Assembly: GCF_003202235.1 (NCBI RefSeq)
Contig: NZ_MASU01000009.1
Location: forward strand, 188,501 to 252,500
Source: Prauserella flavalba
GTDB lineage: Bacteria; Actinomycetota; Actinomycetes; Mycobacteriales; Pseudonocardiaceae
DNA length: 64,000 nucleotides
Direction of reading: 5' to 3'
Of the stretch, positions 8,407 to 17,096 are shown piece after piece (the stretch's first letter is position 1; every line of letters begins with the position of its first letter). The position numbers were made by a program, and so were the translations under genes. The notes beneath the pieces were generated by a model. The model saw nothing but the letters and a program-made list of their open reading frames with translations, was not told the DNA's origin and made no database searches.

Positions 8407-9294
8407 ATGACCGGATACATCACAGCGACGCAGACTAGCCCTACACTCACTCCAGCGGTGCCGGAGCCTTCTGCCTCGGTTGTTCAAGCTGCGGATAGTT
8501 TGGTATCCGCCGACCACGTAACGATGGACTACACATCTCGCGGACGGCGCGTTCGAGCGCTCGACGACGTGACGCTCAGCATCGCACCGGGTGAGGCAGT
8601 CGGACTCATTGGAGAATCGGGTTCGGGGAAGACGACTTTGTCGCGCGCCCTCGTCGGACTGATACAACCAACTCGGGGCAACGTACGGTATCGAGGCCGA
8701 GACATCTACTCCTTGAAGGCAGGCGCCCGGCACCGTTTACTAGGCGGCGACATCGCTCTCATATTCCAAGATCCGCGCAGCTCATTGAATCCAAGGCTTT
8801 CAGTCGGCGCCGTTATACGAGATCCTCTGCGGGTACGGCGCATTGGCTCTCGGCAGGATCACGAAGCACGAGTCAACCTGCTCCTACGGGATGTCGGGCT
8901 CCCCACGGAACTGGTATACAGACCTGTACGGGAACTTTCAGGCGGCCAACTGCAGCGAGTTGCGATTGCACGAGCACTTGCGGTCGAGCCAAGCCTAATC
9001 ATTGCAGACGAGCCTACATCCGCCCTGGACGTCTCGATCCAAGCCCAAATTCTAAACCTTCTCAATAACCTGAAAAGATCGCGTGGAATCGCGCTGCTGA
9101 TCGTCTCGCATGACATTCGTGCTATCCGGTTCCTATGCGACCGTACTGCCGTGATGAATAGGGGAGAGATAATTGAGTCCGCATCCACTGACTCCATCTT
9201 GGATCACCCAGAGAATCCTTACACAAAGCAGCTTATGAAAGCCGCTCCCCGGCTGGCCGATAAGAGAAAATTCAACAAGGATGAACCACGCTGA
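8407..9294 (+). CDS. Peptide-type ABC transporter ATP-binding protein (DppF/OppF-like)
   Basis: Second ATPase of a peptide-type importer. Walker A is GESGSGKT, the Q-loop reads FQDPRSSLNPRLSVG (typical for DppF), the signature LSGGQLQR, Walker B LIIADEP and the switch IVSHD. The ATG at 8407 has GGAGG ten bases upstream and gives 295 residues. A GTG at 8332 would add 25 residues without family similarity. The C-terminal Cys-containing extension typical of the group is short or absent, ending after NPYTKQLMKAAPRL. It most likely completes the reverse-strand importer at 1825-6346, from which it is separated and inverted. It converges on the efflux pump gene, with 20 bases between stops. Confidence 0.88.
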   Translation: MTGYITATQTSPTLTPAVPEPSASVVQAADSLVSADHVTMDYTSRGRRVRALDDVTLSIAPGEAVGLIGESGSGKTTLSRALVGLIQPTRGNVRYRGRDIYSLKAGARHRLLGGDIALIFQDPRSSLNPRLSVGAVIRDPLRVRRIGSRQDHEARVNLLLRDVGLPTELVYRPVRELSGGQLQRVAIARALAVEPSLIIADEPTSALDVSIQAQILNLLNNLKRSRGIALLIVSHDIRAIRFLCDRTAVMNRGEIIESASTDSILDHPENPYTKQLMKAAPRLADKRKFNKDEPR

Positions 9295-9314
9295 CTGTCA
9301 TCGAATTGGACGAT

Positions 9315-10487
9315 TCAAGCTGTTGAGTGAACCCGTTTATTCTTAGCCCGGTCGTCGATCGCTGCGGCGAGAACCGCGACAAAAGCGACGGAACCGCAGG
9401 CAACACTTACCCATGCCGCACTAGTGTAACTCTCCCATGCATTGATGGCTCTTCCGCTAATCCATGGGGCCAGAGCTATACCGACATTGAATGCGGTTAC
9501 ACAGGTTGCACCTGCGAGCGTGGGAGCACTGCCAGCCAACGCAAATATGCGAATATTGAGCGCTGGATTGGTAACGAACCCAAGAAAACCCATAAAGAAA
9601 ACCAAGATTATCGAGGAGTGCATGTCGCTGGCTCTTATTGCCAATAGCGCGCAGACGAGGATCAGCGCCGCAAGAGCACTGGCGATCGTAAGAATCGGCT
9701 TCAGGTCGGCGAGTTTCCCACCTATGTAAACGCCAACCAGGGAACCAAGGCCAAAAAGCGAAAGAACCCCTGGAAGCCAACCCTCGGGGAGCCCGGACAC
9801 CTCCGTAAGTATCGGAGATAAATAGCTAAAGGTCGCGACAGTGGTCGCGGCCGCTAGTACGATAGTTGCGATAGCAAGCCAAAGCCTTGGATTTCGATAA
9901 ACATTCAATTCCGCTCCCAACCGGACCGTCGTATTCGACTTCCCCGAGCCAGGAACGAGTATGATCACACCGACAAGCGCTAGCACTGACAACAGTCCGA
10001 CAGATAGGAAAGTCAAACGCCATCCACCATGTCCACCCACGAAAGTGCCTGCAGGGACGCCCAATACGTTCGCGGTCGTGAGCCCACCGACGATGGTAGC
10101 CATAGCCCTGCCTCGATGATGAGGCGGGACCAGCATGATCGCCGAAGCAGCTGCAACAGCCCAGAACCCGGCACAACCTAGAGCGCTAAGCACTCGAGTC
10201 ACGAAGAGTATTTCGTATGTCGGCGCGAGTGCTCCAACTAAGTGGCTAGCCGAAAAAATCGCCAACATGACTATCATGATGGACTTGCGAGATGCCCTGA
10301 ATGCTGTTACGGCAACCAGCGGAGCGCTTACGAGCATGCCTACCGCGAACGCGGAAACCAGTAGTCCGGCTTCCGCAATAGTCACGCCAAGATCATCAGA
10401 TATCATCTTCAAAAGGCCAGCGACCATGAACTCGGACGTGCCGAGGGAAAACACGCTCAAGCCCAGAACGTATACAGCCAAGGGCAC
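9315..10487 (-). CDS. MFS transporter, DHA1 (AraJ/YdhP-like) efflux family
   Basis: A 12-helix major facilitator of 390 residues. The first helix region reads VFSLGTSEFMVAGLL, the hallmark of the AraJ/YdhP/sugar-efflux group, followed by AGLLVSAFAVGMLVSAPLVA and the loop HHRGRAMA. The inner loop between helices 6 and 7 is short. The GTG start has GGGAGGAAAG just upstream. The gene follows the P450 on the same strand (72 bases between) and converges with the ATPase gene. An exporter next to a P450 suggests export of a small, possibly modified compound, but the substrate is not determined. Codon use is more A+T-rich than in the P450. Confidence 0.88.
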   Translation of the reverse strand: MPLAVYVLGLSVFSLGTSEFMVAGLLKMISDDLGVTIAEAGLLVSAFAVGMLVSAPLVAVTAFRASRKSIMIVMLAIFSASHLVGALAPTYEILFVTRVLSALGCAGFWAVAAASAIMLVPPHHRGRAMATIVGGLTTANVLGVPAGTFVGGHGGWRLTFLSVGLLSVLALVGVIILVPGSGKSNTTVRLGAELNVYRNPRLWLAIATIVLAAATTVATFSYLSPILTEVSGLPEGWLPGVLSLFGLGSLVGVYIGGKLADLKPILTIASALAALILVCALLAIRASDMHSSIILVFFMGFLGFVTNPALNIRIFALAGSAPTLAGATCVTAFNVGIALAPWISGRAINAWESYTSAAWVSVACGSVAFVAVLAAAIDDRAKNKRVHSTA

Positions 10488-10559
10488 CGGAACTTTCCTC
10501 CCAGCTCTCTTCCCGCTACCGACACTGACATCGCGTTGACCTAAATCGCGGACCGGTTC

Positions 10560-11747
10560 TCACCAACGGACTGGTAGACGCTCTACCCCGTAGATCATGT
10601 GCTGGCGCCTCAACGGGATTTCGGCAAGTGGGACGGCGAGTTCCAAGGTCGGGAAGCGGCGAAGTAGCATCGAAAATGCGATTTGCATCTCCAACCGCGC
10701 CAGATGCTGGCCCAGGCATTGATGCAAGCCGTATCCGAAACCGAGATGTCCAGGGGTGGTCCTCGATAGATCGACCTGGTCGGGCTCGGGAAAGCGAGTG
10801 GAGTCTCGATTCGCCGCAGGTAAAGAGACGGTCACCGTCTCGCCTGCCCTGATGAGCTCGCCAGCGAGCTCGACATCTTCCACCGCTGTCCTGGGAAGTC
10901 CGTACTGAACGATCGTCAGGTACCGGAGCATTTCCTCGACGGCGCGTTCCGCGGACGCCTCACCCTCTCGCAGCGCCTCCGCATGCTCCGGGTGAAGCAG
11001 GAAGACCAGCGTACCGAGCGCTAGCATGCTGGCCGTCGTGTCGTGTCCGGCGACGAGGATGAGCATGGCTATTCCAGCAGTCTGATCCTCGCTGAGATCG
11101 TCTTCTCGCGCGAGCGCGCTCAGCAGGTCGTCCGAAGGCCGTCGACGTCTTTGTCCGATCAGTCCCTTCAGGCAATCTGACATCGCGGTCATGCCGCTTT
11201 TGATCTCAGCCGCGTCCACCTCAAGGCTATTGAGCAGCGACCCATACCGTTCGAACACCCCGCGCTCGTCGGCAGGAACCCCTAACAGCGCACAGATCGC
11301 GAGCGATGGCACCGGCAGTGCGAAACTCGGTACGAGATCGGCTGGCGGTCCGGTTTCCGCGAGAACCTGCAACCGGCTCTCGACGATCTGTTCGATGGTC
11401 GGCCGCAGCGCATTCATGCGACGGACAGTGAAGTGGCCCGTAAGCAGTCGTCGGTACTTGGTGTGTTCAGGTGGGTCCATGATGGCGAAGAACCCCGCGG
11501 GCGCGCTCTCTCCCCGCTCGACCTCGGCGATGCGCGTCGGATGCACTGCCGAGCGAAGCAACTCGGAACGCGAGCTGAAACGCTGATCGCCCAGCACGCA
11601 CCGGGCCAGCTCATAGCTCGTCACAACCCAGCCAACGTGACCGTCGGGATAGAGGAGCCGACACAACGGCTCCTCGGCACTGAGCCGCCGCAGTTCGGTT
11701 GGTGGATCAAGCGGATGGTCTCGCGCTGTAGGCAACGCCTCCAACAT
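10560..11747 (-). CDS. Cytochrome P450
   Basis: Bacterial class I P450 of 395 residues, a haem monooxygenase needing an external ferredoxin and reductase (none in the window). Motifs seen: oxygen-activating I-helix AGHDTT near residue 232, the ExxR in EEMLRY near 279, and the haem loop FGYGLHQCLGQ with the axial Cys at about residue 344. The N-terminal part has the usual DPPEHTKYRRLL. It belongs to the CYP105/107-like group common in actinomycete secondary metabolism. An AAAGGA ribosome binding site precedes the ATG. Its G+C is closer to the chromosome than the transporter genes to its left. Substrate unknown. Confidence 0.93.
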   Translation of the reverse strand: MLEALPTARDHPLDPPTELRRLSAEEPLCRLLYPDGHVGWVVTSYELARCVLGDQRFSSRSELLRSAVHPTRIAEVERGESAPAGFFAIMDPPEHTKYRRLLTGHFTVRRMNALRPTIEQIVESRLQVLAETGPPADLVPSFALPVPSLAICALLGVPADERGVFERYGSLLNSLEVDAAEIKSGMTAMSDCLKGLIGQRRRRPSDDLLSALAREDDLSEDQTAGIAMLILVAGHDTTASMLALGTLVFLLHPEHAEALREGEASAERAVEEMLRYLTIVQYGLPRTAVEDVELAGELIRAGETVTVSLPAANRDSTRFPEPDQVDLSRTTPGHLGFGYGLHQCLGQHLARLEMQIAFSMLLRRFPTLELAVPLAEIPLRRQHMIYGVERLPVRW

Positions 11748-11984
11748 GTGGTCGTTCCTTTCTCACGTACCTGCCCGGGTGTGAGCGATCGGTGTCCACC
11801 TGCGCCGGTCCTCAACGGCAGCGGCCATCGTCTTGCTTCATCCTGGGCCCTCGTGTTCACGACTGGGCAGGTGACGAGTTCCGCCGGGCAGGGTCCGGCG
11901 CGGCGGGCGGAAGCTGGCCTCTGGGAACCCCGCTCACTCGGCGAGGATCGTGAGTAACCTCTCTCACCCCGAGAAAGGAGCCGT

Positions 11985-13217
11985 ATGCGCAGGGTGTGTG
12001 TCTTCACCGGTTCCCGGTCCGACTACGGGCCGATGCAGTCCGTCATCGAGGCGCTTCACGCGGAGCCCGGCATCGACCTGCGGCTACTGGCCACCGGGGG
12101 TCACCTCGTCGGCGAGCAGGGCTACACCGTCCGCCAGATCGAGGCCGACGGGTTCACCGTCGACGAGCGCGTGGAGATGGTGCTGGCCGGCGACTCGCCC
12201 ACCGCCGTCGCGAAGTCGTTCGGGCTGGGGGTCATCGGCTACGCCGACGCGCTCGACCGCATCGGCCCCGACATCCTCGTGCTGCCCGGCGACCGGTACG
12301 AGGCGCTCGCCGCCGCCGTCGCGGCCGCGTTACGCCTGCTGCCCATCGCCCACGTCGGCGGCGGGGAGGCGACGAGCGGGGCCACCGACGAGTCCGTGCG
12401 GCACGCGATCACCAAGCTCGCCCACCTGCATTTCACGTCCACCGAGCGCTTTCGCGACAACGTGGTCCAGTTGGGCGAGAACCCGTCTCACGTGCACCTC
12501 ACGGGCACCCCGGGGCTCGACACCATCCGCACCGCGACCCGGCTCGACCGATCGGCGCTGGCGGCCGAACTGGGCGTCGAACTGCGCACCCCGACGATCG
12601 GGGTGACCTACCACCCGGCGACCGCCGATCCCGGCGGCAGCACGAGCGGTATCGCCGGGCTCCTCACCGCGCTGGACGCGTTCCCCGAGGCCACGGTGGT
12701 GTTCACGGGCACCAACGTCGACCAGACGAGGAGCGGCGTCGCCACGGCCATCCACGCCTGCGCCGCCCGCAGGCCGGGGCCGACCGCCGTGCTGCCCTCA
12801 CTCGGGCAGGTCCGCTACCTGAGCCTCGTCCACCACGCGGACGTCGTGGTCGGCAACTCCTCCAGTGGTGTCATCGAGGTGCCCGCGATGCACACGCCGA
12901 CCGTCAACATCGGCACCAGGCAGGACGGGCGGCCTCGCGCCAAGTCGGTGCTCGACTGCGGCGAGGACCCCGGCCAGATCGAGCGGGCGATCCGCCACGC
13001 GCTGACGCCAGGGCACCAGCGCGTGGCGGCCGAGGCCCGCTCCCCCTACGGCGACGGGCATGCCGCCGAACGCATCGTCGCCGTGCTCAGGACCGTCGAG
13101 CTCGCGACGCTACCCCGCAAGCGCTTCTTCAGCTACCCGCTCGCCGGCACGGACCGGGCGGGCGACTCGCTCAACGCGGTCGTCAGCATCCCGTCGAAGT
13201 CCCACTTCGGCGCGTAG
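11985..13217 (+). CDS. UDP/GDP-sugar 2-epimerase (hydrolysing), NeuC/LegG-like
   Basis: Removes the nucleotide from a nucleotide-activated N-acetyl hexosamine and inverts C2 to give a free ManNAc-type sugar, the step before nonulosonic acid condensation. The protein (410 residues) starts with FTGSRSDYGPM, then shows VLPGDRYEALAAA, PIAHVGGGEATSGATDESVRHAITKLAHLHF and a C-terminal VGNSSSGVIEVPAMHTPTVNIG, all diagnostic of the NeuC branch. The ATG has AAAGGAG four bases upstream. A candidate -10 (TAACCT) is at 11955-11960. The conserved domain ends near residue 385 (LPRKRFFSY), and the last residues read through into the convergent epimerase gene, overlapping it by 85 bases. It is the leftmost gene of the amino-sugar cluster. 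Confidence 0.92.
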   Translation: MRRVCVFTGSRSDYGPMQSVIEALHAEPGIDLRLLATGGHLVGEQGYTVRQIEADGFTVDERVEMVLAGDSPTAVAKSFGLGVIGYADALDRIGPDILVLPGDRYEALAAAVAAALRLLPIAHVGGGEATSGATDESVRHAITKLAHLHFTSTERFRDNVVQLGENPSHVHLTGTPGLDTIRTATRLDRSALAAELGVELRTPTIGVTYHPATADPGGSTSGIAGLLTALDAFPEATVVFTGTNVDQTRSGVATAIHACAARRPGPTAVLPSLGQVRYLSLVHHADVVVGNSSSGVIEVPAMHTPTVNIGTRQDGRPRAKSVLDCGEDPGQIERAIRHALTPGHQRVAAEARSPYGDGHAAERIVAVLRTVELATLPRKRFFSYPLAGTDRAGDSLNAVVSIPSKSHFGA

Positions 13218-14164
13218 CCCAGCACGCGCCGGGCCTTGTCCGTCGACAGCTCGAAGGCCAGCTTCACCGGCAGCCGCGCGACGACGGTGCCGGTGCCGAA
13301 GTGCCTGTTCAGCACTTCCGCGGCGGCCGTGAACGTCGTCGTGCCCGGACCGCCGATGTTGAACGCCTCGCCCGCCGCGCCGGGATGCTCCATCGCGAGC
13401 AGCGTCCCGGCGACCACGTCCCGGACGTCGGTCAGGTGGATCGCCCACGGCTCGCGGTCCGGGCCGGTCAGCACGACGGCCGGATTGTCGTCGCGCTGCC
13501 CGGTCGCCTCGTCGAGCGCGCCGACGGGGTCGTCGCCCGGCGAGAGGAGCCCGCACAGGTTGCTCCGTTTGCCCGCCACGACGTGCCCGGTGAGGAACGC
13601 CCGCACCCACTCCAGCCGGAACAGGCCGACGGTCTCGTGCGGAGCCACGACGGAGCCGTACCGCAGGATCGTGAAGGGCAGGCCGTACAGGCGCTGGTAG
13701 TTGCGCACGAGCGTCTCGCCCAGCAACTTGGACGTTCCGTAGTAGTCGCCGGGGACCTGCGGATGCTTCTCGGTGATGGGGTTGGCCGCCGGCCTCGCCG
13801 GGCCGTAGGTGTTGTCGGTGCTCGCGTAGACGAACCTGCGCACCGGCGACGCCTGGCCCGCCGTGGCCTCGAGCAGGCGCAGGGTGCCGAGGACGTTCGT
13901 GTCGTAGTACTCGTCGACGGGGCTGTCGCCGATCACGATCTGCGCGGCGAGATGCACCACCGTGTCCACCCCGCGCAGGGCCTTCTCGATCGCGGCCGTG
14001 TCGCCGAGCGACGCCTCGACGAGCTCCACCTTGCGCGCCAGCGCGTCGTCCGGTGCCCGTCCACCGGGGCGCACCATGCCCCGGACGTCGTAGCCCGCGC
14101 GGGTCAGCTCATCCGCGAGCAGGGAGCCGACCCTTCCGGCCACACCGGTCACCAATACGGTCAT
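13133..14164 (-). CDS. NAD-dependent epimerase/dehydratase family protein
   Basis: Extended SDR acting on a nucleotide sugar or related substrate, 343 residues. The dinucleotide motif is TGVAGRVG and the catalytic pair sits in YYGTSK, preceded by YASTDNTYG. C-terminal substrate-domain marks are HLTDVRDVV and FNIGGPGTTTF. It is third in the reverse-strand set dehydratase-aminotransferase-epimerase, 19 bases after the aminotransferase. Such a gene is not among the standard legionaminic acid steps, so it may provide a branch such as reduction or C-4/C-5 change. Its 3' end overlaps the convergent 2-epimerase gene. Specific reaction unknown. Confidence 0.88.
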   Translation of the reverse strand: MTVLVTGVAGRVGSLLADELTRAGYDVRGMVRPGGRAPDDALARKVELVEASLGDTAAIEKALRGVDTVVHLAAQIVIGDSPVDEYYDTNVLGTLRLLEATAGQASPVRRFVYASTDNTYGPARPAANPITEKHPQVPGDYYGTSKLLGETLVRNYQRLYGLPFTILRYGSVVAPHETVGLFRLEWVRAFLTGHVVAGKRSNLCGLLSPGDDPVGALDEATGQRDDNPAVVLTGPDREPWAIHLTDVRDVVAGTLLAMEHPGAAGEAFNIGGPGTTTFTAAAEVLNRHFGTGTVVARLPVKLAFELSTDKARRVLGYAPKWDFDGMLTTALSESPARSVPASG

Positions 14165-14183
14165 GTCTGTTCACCATCCGCTC

Positions 14184-15305
14184 TCACGGCGCGGTGGGCA
14201 GGATCCGGTGAAGCCGGTCGCACACCACGCGCTGGTCACTCTCTGGCAGTCCGGCGGAGCTCGGCAGGGAGAGCCCGCGCCGGTAGAGGTCGTCGGCCAC
14301 GTGCCCGCCGAGACGCTCCGTGTGGACATAGGGTTTCTGCCGGTGCAGCGGCGGCCACACCCTGCGGGCCTGCACCCCCGCCACCGACGCGGCGTCCACA
14401 ATGGAGTCCAGGTCCACGGCTGCGCTCAGCAGGATCGAGTACAGCCAGTACGACGGCCTGGCCCATTCGGCGCACGGCGCCGGAGTGACGGCGAGGCCGG
14501 CGAGCCAGCGTTCGTACCGCTGCGCGATGAGGCGTTTGGCGCGCATGATGTCGCCGATCCGTTCGATCTGCGCCACCCCGAGCGCCGCCCCGACGTTCGC
14601 GAGCCGGTAGTTGTAGCCGATCGTGTCGTGCAGGTACTGGTCGTCGCTGAGCTTCGCCTGGTTGATCAGGTGCCGCGCCCGCTCGGCCAGCGCACGCTCG
14701 CCGGTGACGATCATGCCGCCGCCACCGGTGGTCACGAGCTTGTTGCCGTTGAAGGAGAAACAGCCGATGTCACCCACCGTGCCGACCTGGGGGCCCGGCT
14801 TCCACGACGCGCCCAGCGACTCGGCGGCATCCTCCACGATCGGGATGCCGAAGCGGTTCCGCAGCTCCAGCAACGGTTCCACGTCCGCGGGGTGGCCGAG
14901 CACGTGCACGATCTCGATGACGTCCGGCAGGCGCCCGCCATTCCTCGCCCTGCGGACCACCTCGTCGTGCAGCAGCTCCGTGTCCATGTTCCACGTGCGC
15001 GGCTCGCTGTCGACGAGCAGCATGTCGGCGCCCGTGTAGCTGATGGCGTTGGCCGAGGCGATGAACGTGAAGTCCGAGACCGCGACGAGCTTGCCGGGGC
15101 CCGCGCCCAGCAGGCGCAGCGCCACGTGCAGCGCCGCGGTGCCGCTCGCGCACGCCACCGCGTGCTCCGCGCCGAGCTGGGCCGCGAACTCCCGCTCGAA
15201 CCGGCCGACGAACGGGCCCGCCGACGACACGTACCCGCTCGTGACACATTCCTGGAGGTACCGGGCCTCGTTGCCGGCCAGCTCCGGTACCACGAGGGGG
15301 ATCAC
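14184..15305 (-). CDS. PLP aminotransferase, DegT/DnrJ family, LegC-like
   Basis: Sugar aminotransferase that would put an amino group on C4 of the 4-keto-6-deoxy intermediate made by the neighbouring dehydratase, with PLP and an amino-acid donor. The start is the GTG at 15305, which overlaps the dehydratase stop (GTGA) and gives 373 residues. The N-terminus IPLVVPELAGNEARYLQEC, with GYVSSAGPFV, matches the LegC-type branch. Asp159 in VEDAAESLG should pair with the PLP ring nitrogen and Lys189 in FSFNGNKLVTTGGGG should form the Schiff base. The frame is open further upstream, but that part is antisense-like and lacks family similarity. Confidence 0.9.
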   Translation of the reverse strand: MIPLVVPELAGNEARYLQECVTSGYVSSAGPFVGRFEREFAAQLGAEHAVACASGTAALHVALRLLGAGPGKLVAVSDFTFIASANAISYTGADMLLVDSEPRTWNMDTELLHDEVVRRARNGGRLPDVIEIVHVLGHPADVEPLLELRNRFGIPIVEDAAESLGASWKPGPQVGTVGDIGCFSFNGNKLVTTGGGGMIVTGERALAERARHLINQAKLSDDQYLHDTIGYNYRLANVGAALGVAQIERIGDIMRAKRLIAQRYERWLAGLAVTPAPCAEWARPSYWLYSILLSAAVDLDSIVDAASVAGVQARRVWPPLHRQKPYVHTERLGGHVADDLYRRGLSLPSSAGLPESDQRVVCDRLHRILPTAP

Positions 15306-16297
15306 CTGTGGTACCTGCCCGCGCGTGCGGCGTCGACGCGCGGCGCCAGCCAGCGCGCCGTCTCGGCGAGCCCGTCGGCCAGGGACTTCGTCGCCTGCCA
15401 GTCGAGCTTCTCCTTGGCCAGGCTCGGTTCCGACAGCAGCACCTGCACCTCGCTGGCGTCGGGACGCACGCGCTCCCGGTCGGTGACCACCTCGGCGGCC
15501 ACGCCGGTGACCTCGCAACACAGCTGGAACAGCTCGCCGATCGACGCCGTCTGGCCGGTGCCGAGCTGCACCAGCGAGCCGGGCGGGAGGTCAGTGCAGC
15601 CCATGCGCACGAAGCCGTCGACGGTGTCGGTGACGAACGTCAGGTCGCGCCTCGGCGCGAGGCTGCCCAGCCTGACCGAGGTCGCGCCGGCCAGCAGCTG
15701 CCCGAGGATCGTCGGGATCACGGCACGCATCGACTGTCTCGGCCCGTAGGTGTTGAACGGCCGCAGGGTCACCACCGGCGCCTCGAACGAGCGCGCATAC
15801 GCCTCGCACAGCTGGTCGGCCGCGATCTTCGAAGCGGCGTACGGGGACTGTCCGCGCAGCGGGTGGGTCTCCCTGATGGGCACCGACTCCGGCGTCCCGT
15901 AGACCTCGCTGGTGGAGGTGTTGACCATGCGCACCCCGCCTGCGTCGCGGACGGCCTCCAGCACGTTGAGCGTCCCCGTGATATTGGTGTCCACAAAGGA
16001 CTCGGGAGCTTGGTAGCTGTACGGGATGGCGATCAGGGCGGCGAGATGGAACACGACGTCCACGTCGGTGACGGCCCTGCGCACGGACCGGCCGTCCCGG
16101 ATGTCGCCGAGCTGCACGTCGATGTCGGCGATCCGGTCGGTGCCGAGCTCGTCGAGCCAGCCGTAGGAGCCGTTCGAGTTGTAGACGCAGAACGCGCGTA
16201 CGTCGGCTCCCTCCGCCATCAGCCGTTCGACGAGGTGACTGCCGATGAACCCGTCGGCGCCCGTCACCAGAACCTTCTTGCCAGCGAATCTGCTCAC
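15302..16297 (-). CDS. NAD-dependent 4,6-dehydratase, LegB-like
   Basis: Extended SDR of 331 residues that would convert a nucleotide-activated N-acetylglucosamine into its 4-keto-6-deoxy form. The N-terminus KKVLVTGADGFIGSHLVERL, followed by YNSNGSYGWLDEL, is characteristic of the LegB branch. Also seen are NTSTSEVYGTPE, catalytic YAASK, and LRPFNTYGPRQSMRAVIPTI. The GTG start has GGTGGAG nearby, and its stop overlaps the aminotransferase start. It is divergent from the NeuD-type gene, with 153 bases between that must hold both promoters. It is the first gene of the reverse-strand sugar operon. Confidence 0.92.
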   Translation of the reverse strand: MSRFAGKKVLVTGADGFIGSHLVERLMAEGADVRAFCVYNSNGSYGWLDELGTDRIADIDVQLGDIRDGRSVRRAVTDVDVVFHLAALIAIPYSYQAPESFVDTNITGTLNVLEAVRDAGGVRMVNTSTSEVYGTPESVPIRETHPLRGQSPYAASKIAADQLCEAYARSFEAPVVTLRPFNTYGPRQSMRAVIPTILGQLLAGATSVRLGSLAPRRDLTFVTDTVDGFVRMGCTDLPPGSLVQLGTGQTASIGELFQLCCEVTGVAAEVVTDRERVRPDASEVQVLLSEPSLAKEKLDWQATKSLADGLAETARWLAPRVDAARAGRYHR

Positions 16298-16450
16298 GAC
16301 ACTCCACCCATGAGAAAGCCTGTGTCTGCGCGGACACCCCAGTCTCACGACACCCGCCCGCATGCCCCAGGAGTCGGCTTCCACTCCCGTCCCCGGCGTG
16401 TGAATTCGCCGTCTCCCGCTCCCTCCCACTCGCCGGGAAGGCTCCTCGTC

Positions 16451-17077
16451 GTGCGTCAACTCGTGATATTGGGAGCCGGGGAGCTCGCGCGGCAGATCGC
16501 CGGGCTCGTCGAGGACATCAACGAAAACACCGAAACCTGCACACTGGTCGGCGTGCTCGACCGGAACGCCGACGCGGCGTCGGCCGCACTGCCCGTGCTC
16601 GGCGGCGACGAACTGCTCGCCAGGCTCGACGCGGAGTACGTCCTCGGCGTCGGCGCGCCGGAGCTGCGCCGCAGGGTCGGCGAGAAGGCCGACCGCCTCG
16701 GCGCCACGGCGGCGAGCCTCGTCCATCCGCTCGCCCGCATCGGGCGGGGCGCGACCGTGGGGCCAGGCGCGCTGCTGCTGGAGGGCACCCACGTGCTCTA
16801 CGGCGCCACCGTGGGCAGGCACGTGCTCGTGAACGTCAACTCCATCATCGGGCACGACTCCCGCGTCGGTGACCACGTCACGCTGGCGACGAGTGCCACC
16901 GTGGGCGCCCGCGCGACGATCGGCGACGAGGTGATGCTCGGCATGGGCGCGATCGTCATGAACGACGCGAAGGTCGGCGACCGGTCCGTGGTGGGCGCCG
17001 GCGCCGTCGTGACGCGCGACGTCCCGCCGGACACGTGCGTGGCCGGAGTCCCCGCACGTCCGCTGCCCACCCGGTGA
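16451..17077 (+). CDS. NeuD/PglD-like sugar N- or O-acyltransferase
   Basis: Left-handed beta-helix acyltransferase of 208 residues. The N-terminal Rossmann-like part (LVILGAGELARQIAGLV) binds the sugar nucleotide in PglD-type enzymes. From about residue 95 the sequence shows hexapeptide repeats (IGRGATVGPGALLLEGTHV and on), with the putative catalytic His in IIGHDSRVGDHV and the ending GVPARPL. It would acylate the 4-amino group made by the aminotransferase. The family normally uses acetyl-CoA, but the nearby KAS III and acyl-CoA dehydrogenase raise the option of another acyl group. GTG start with GGGAAGG ten bases upstream. An SDR gene follows 19 bases later. Confidence 0.9.
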   Translation: MRQLVILGAGELARQIAGLVEDINENTETCTLVGVLDRNADAASAALPVLGGDELLARLDAEYVLGVGAPELRRRVGEKADRLGATAASLVHPLARIGRGATVGPGALLLEGTHVLYGATVGRHVLVNVNSIIGHDSRVGDHVTLATSATVGARATIGDEVMLGMGAIVMNDAKVGDRSVVGAGAVVTRDVPPDTCVAGVPARPLPTR

Positions 17078-17096
17078 CAAGACTGAGGAGACACCG

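Noticed and set aside
1-11750. A complete antibiotic (PKS or NRPS) cluster
   Set aside because: There is an SDR, P450, exporter and SnoaL-like proteins, but no synthase or carrier protein, so a full cluster cannot be claimed.
11996-14488. Forward open frame of about 830 codons over the 2-epimerase and NAD-epimerase genes
   Set aside because: Spans two real genes on different strands; composition is low-complexity Arg/Gly/Ala and no domain is seen.
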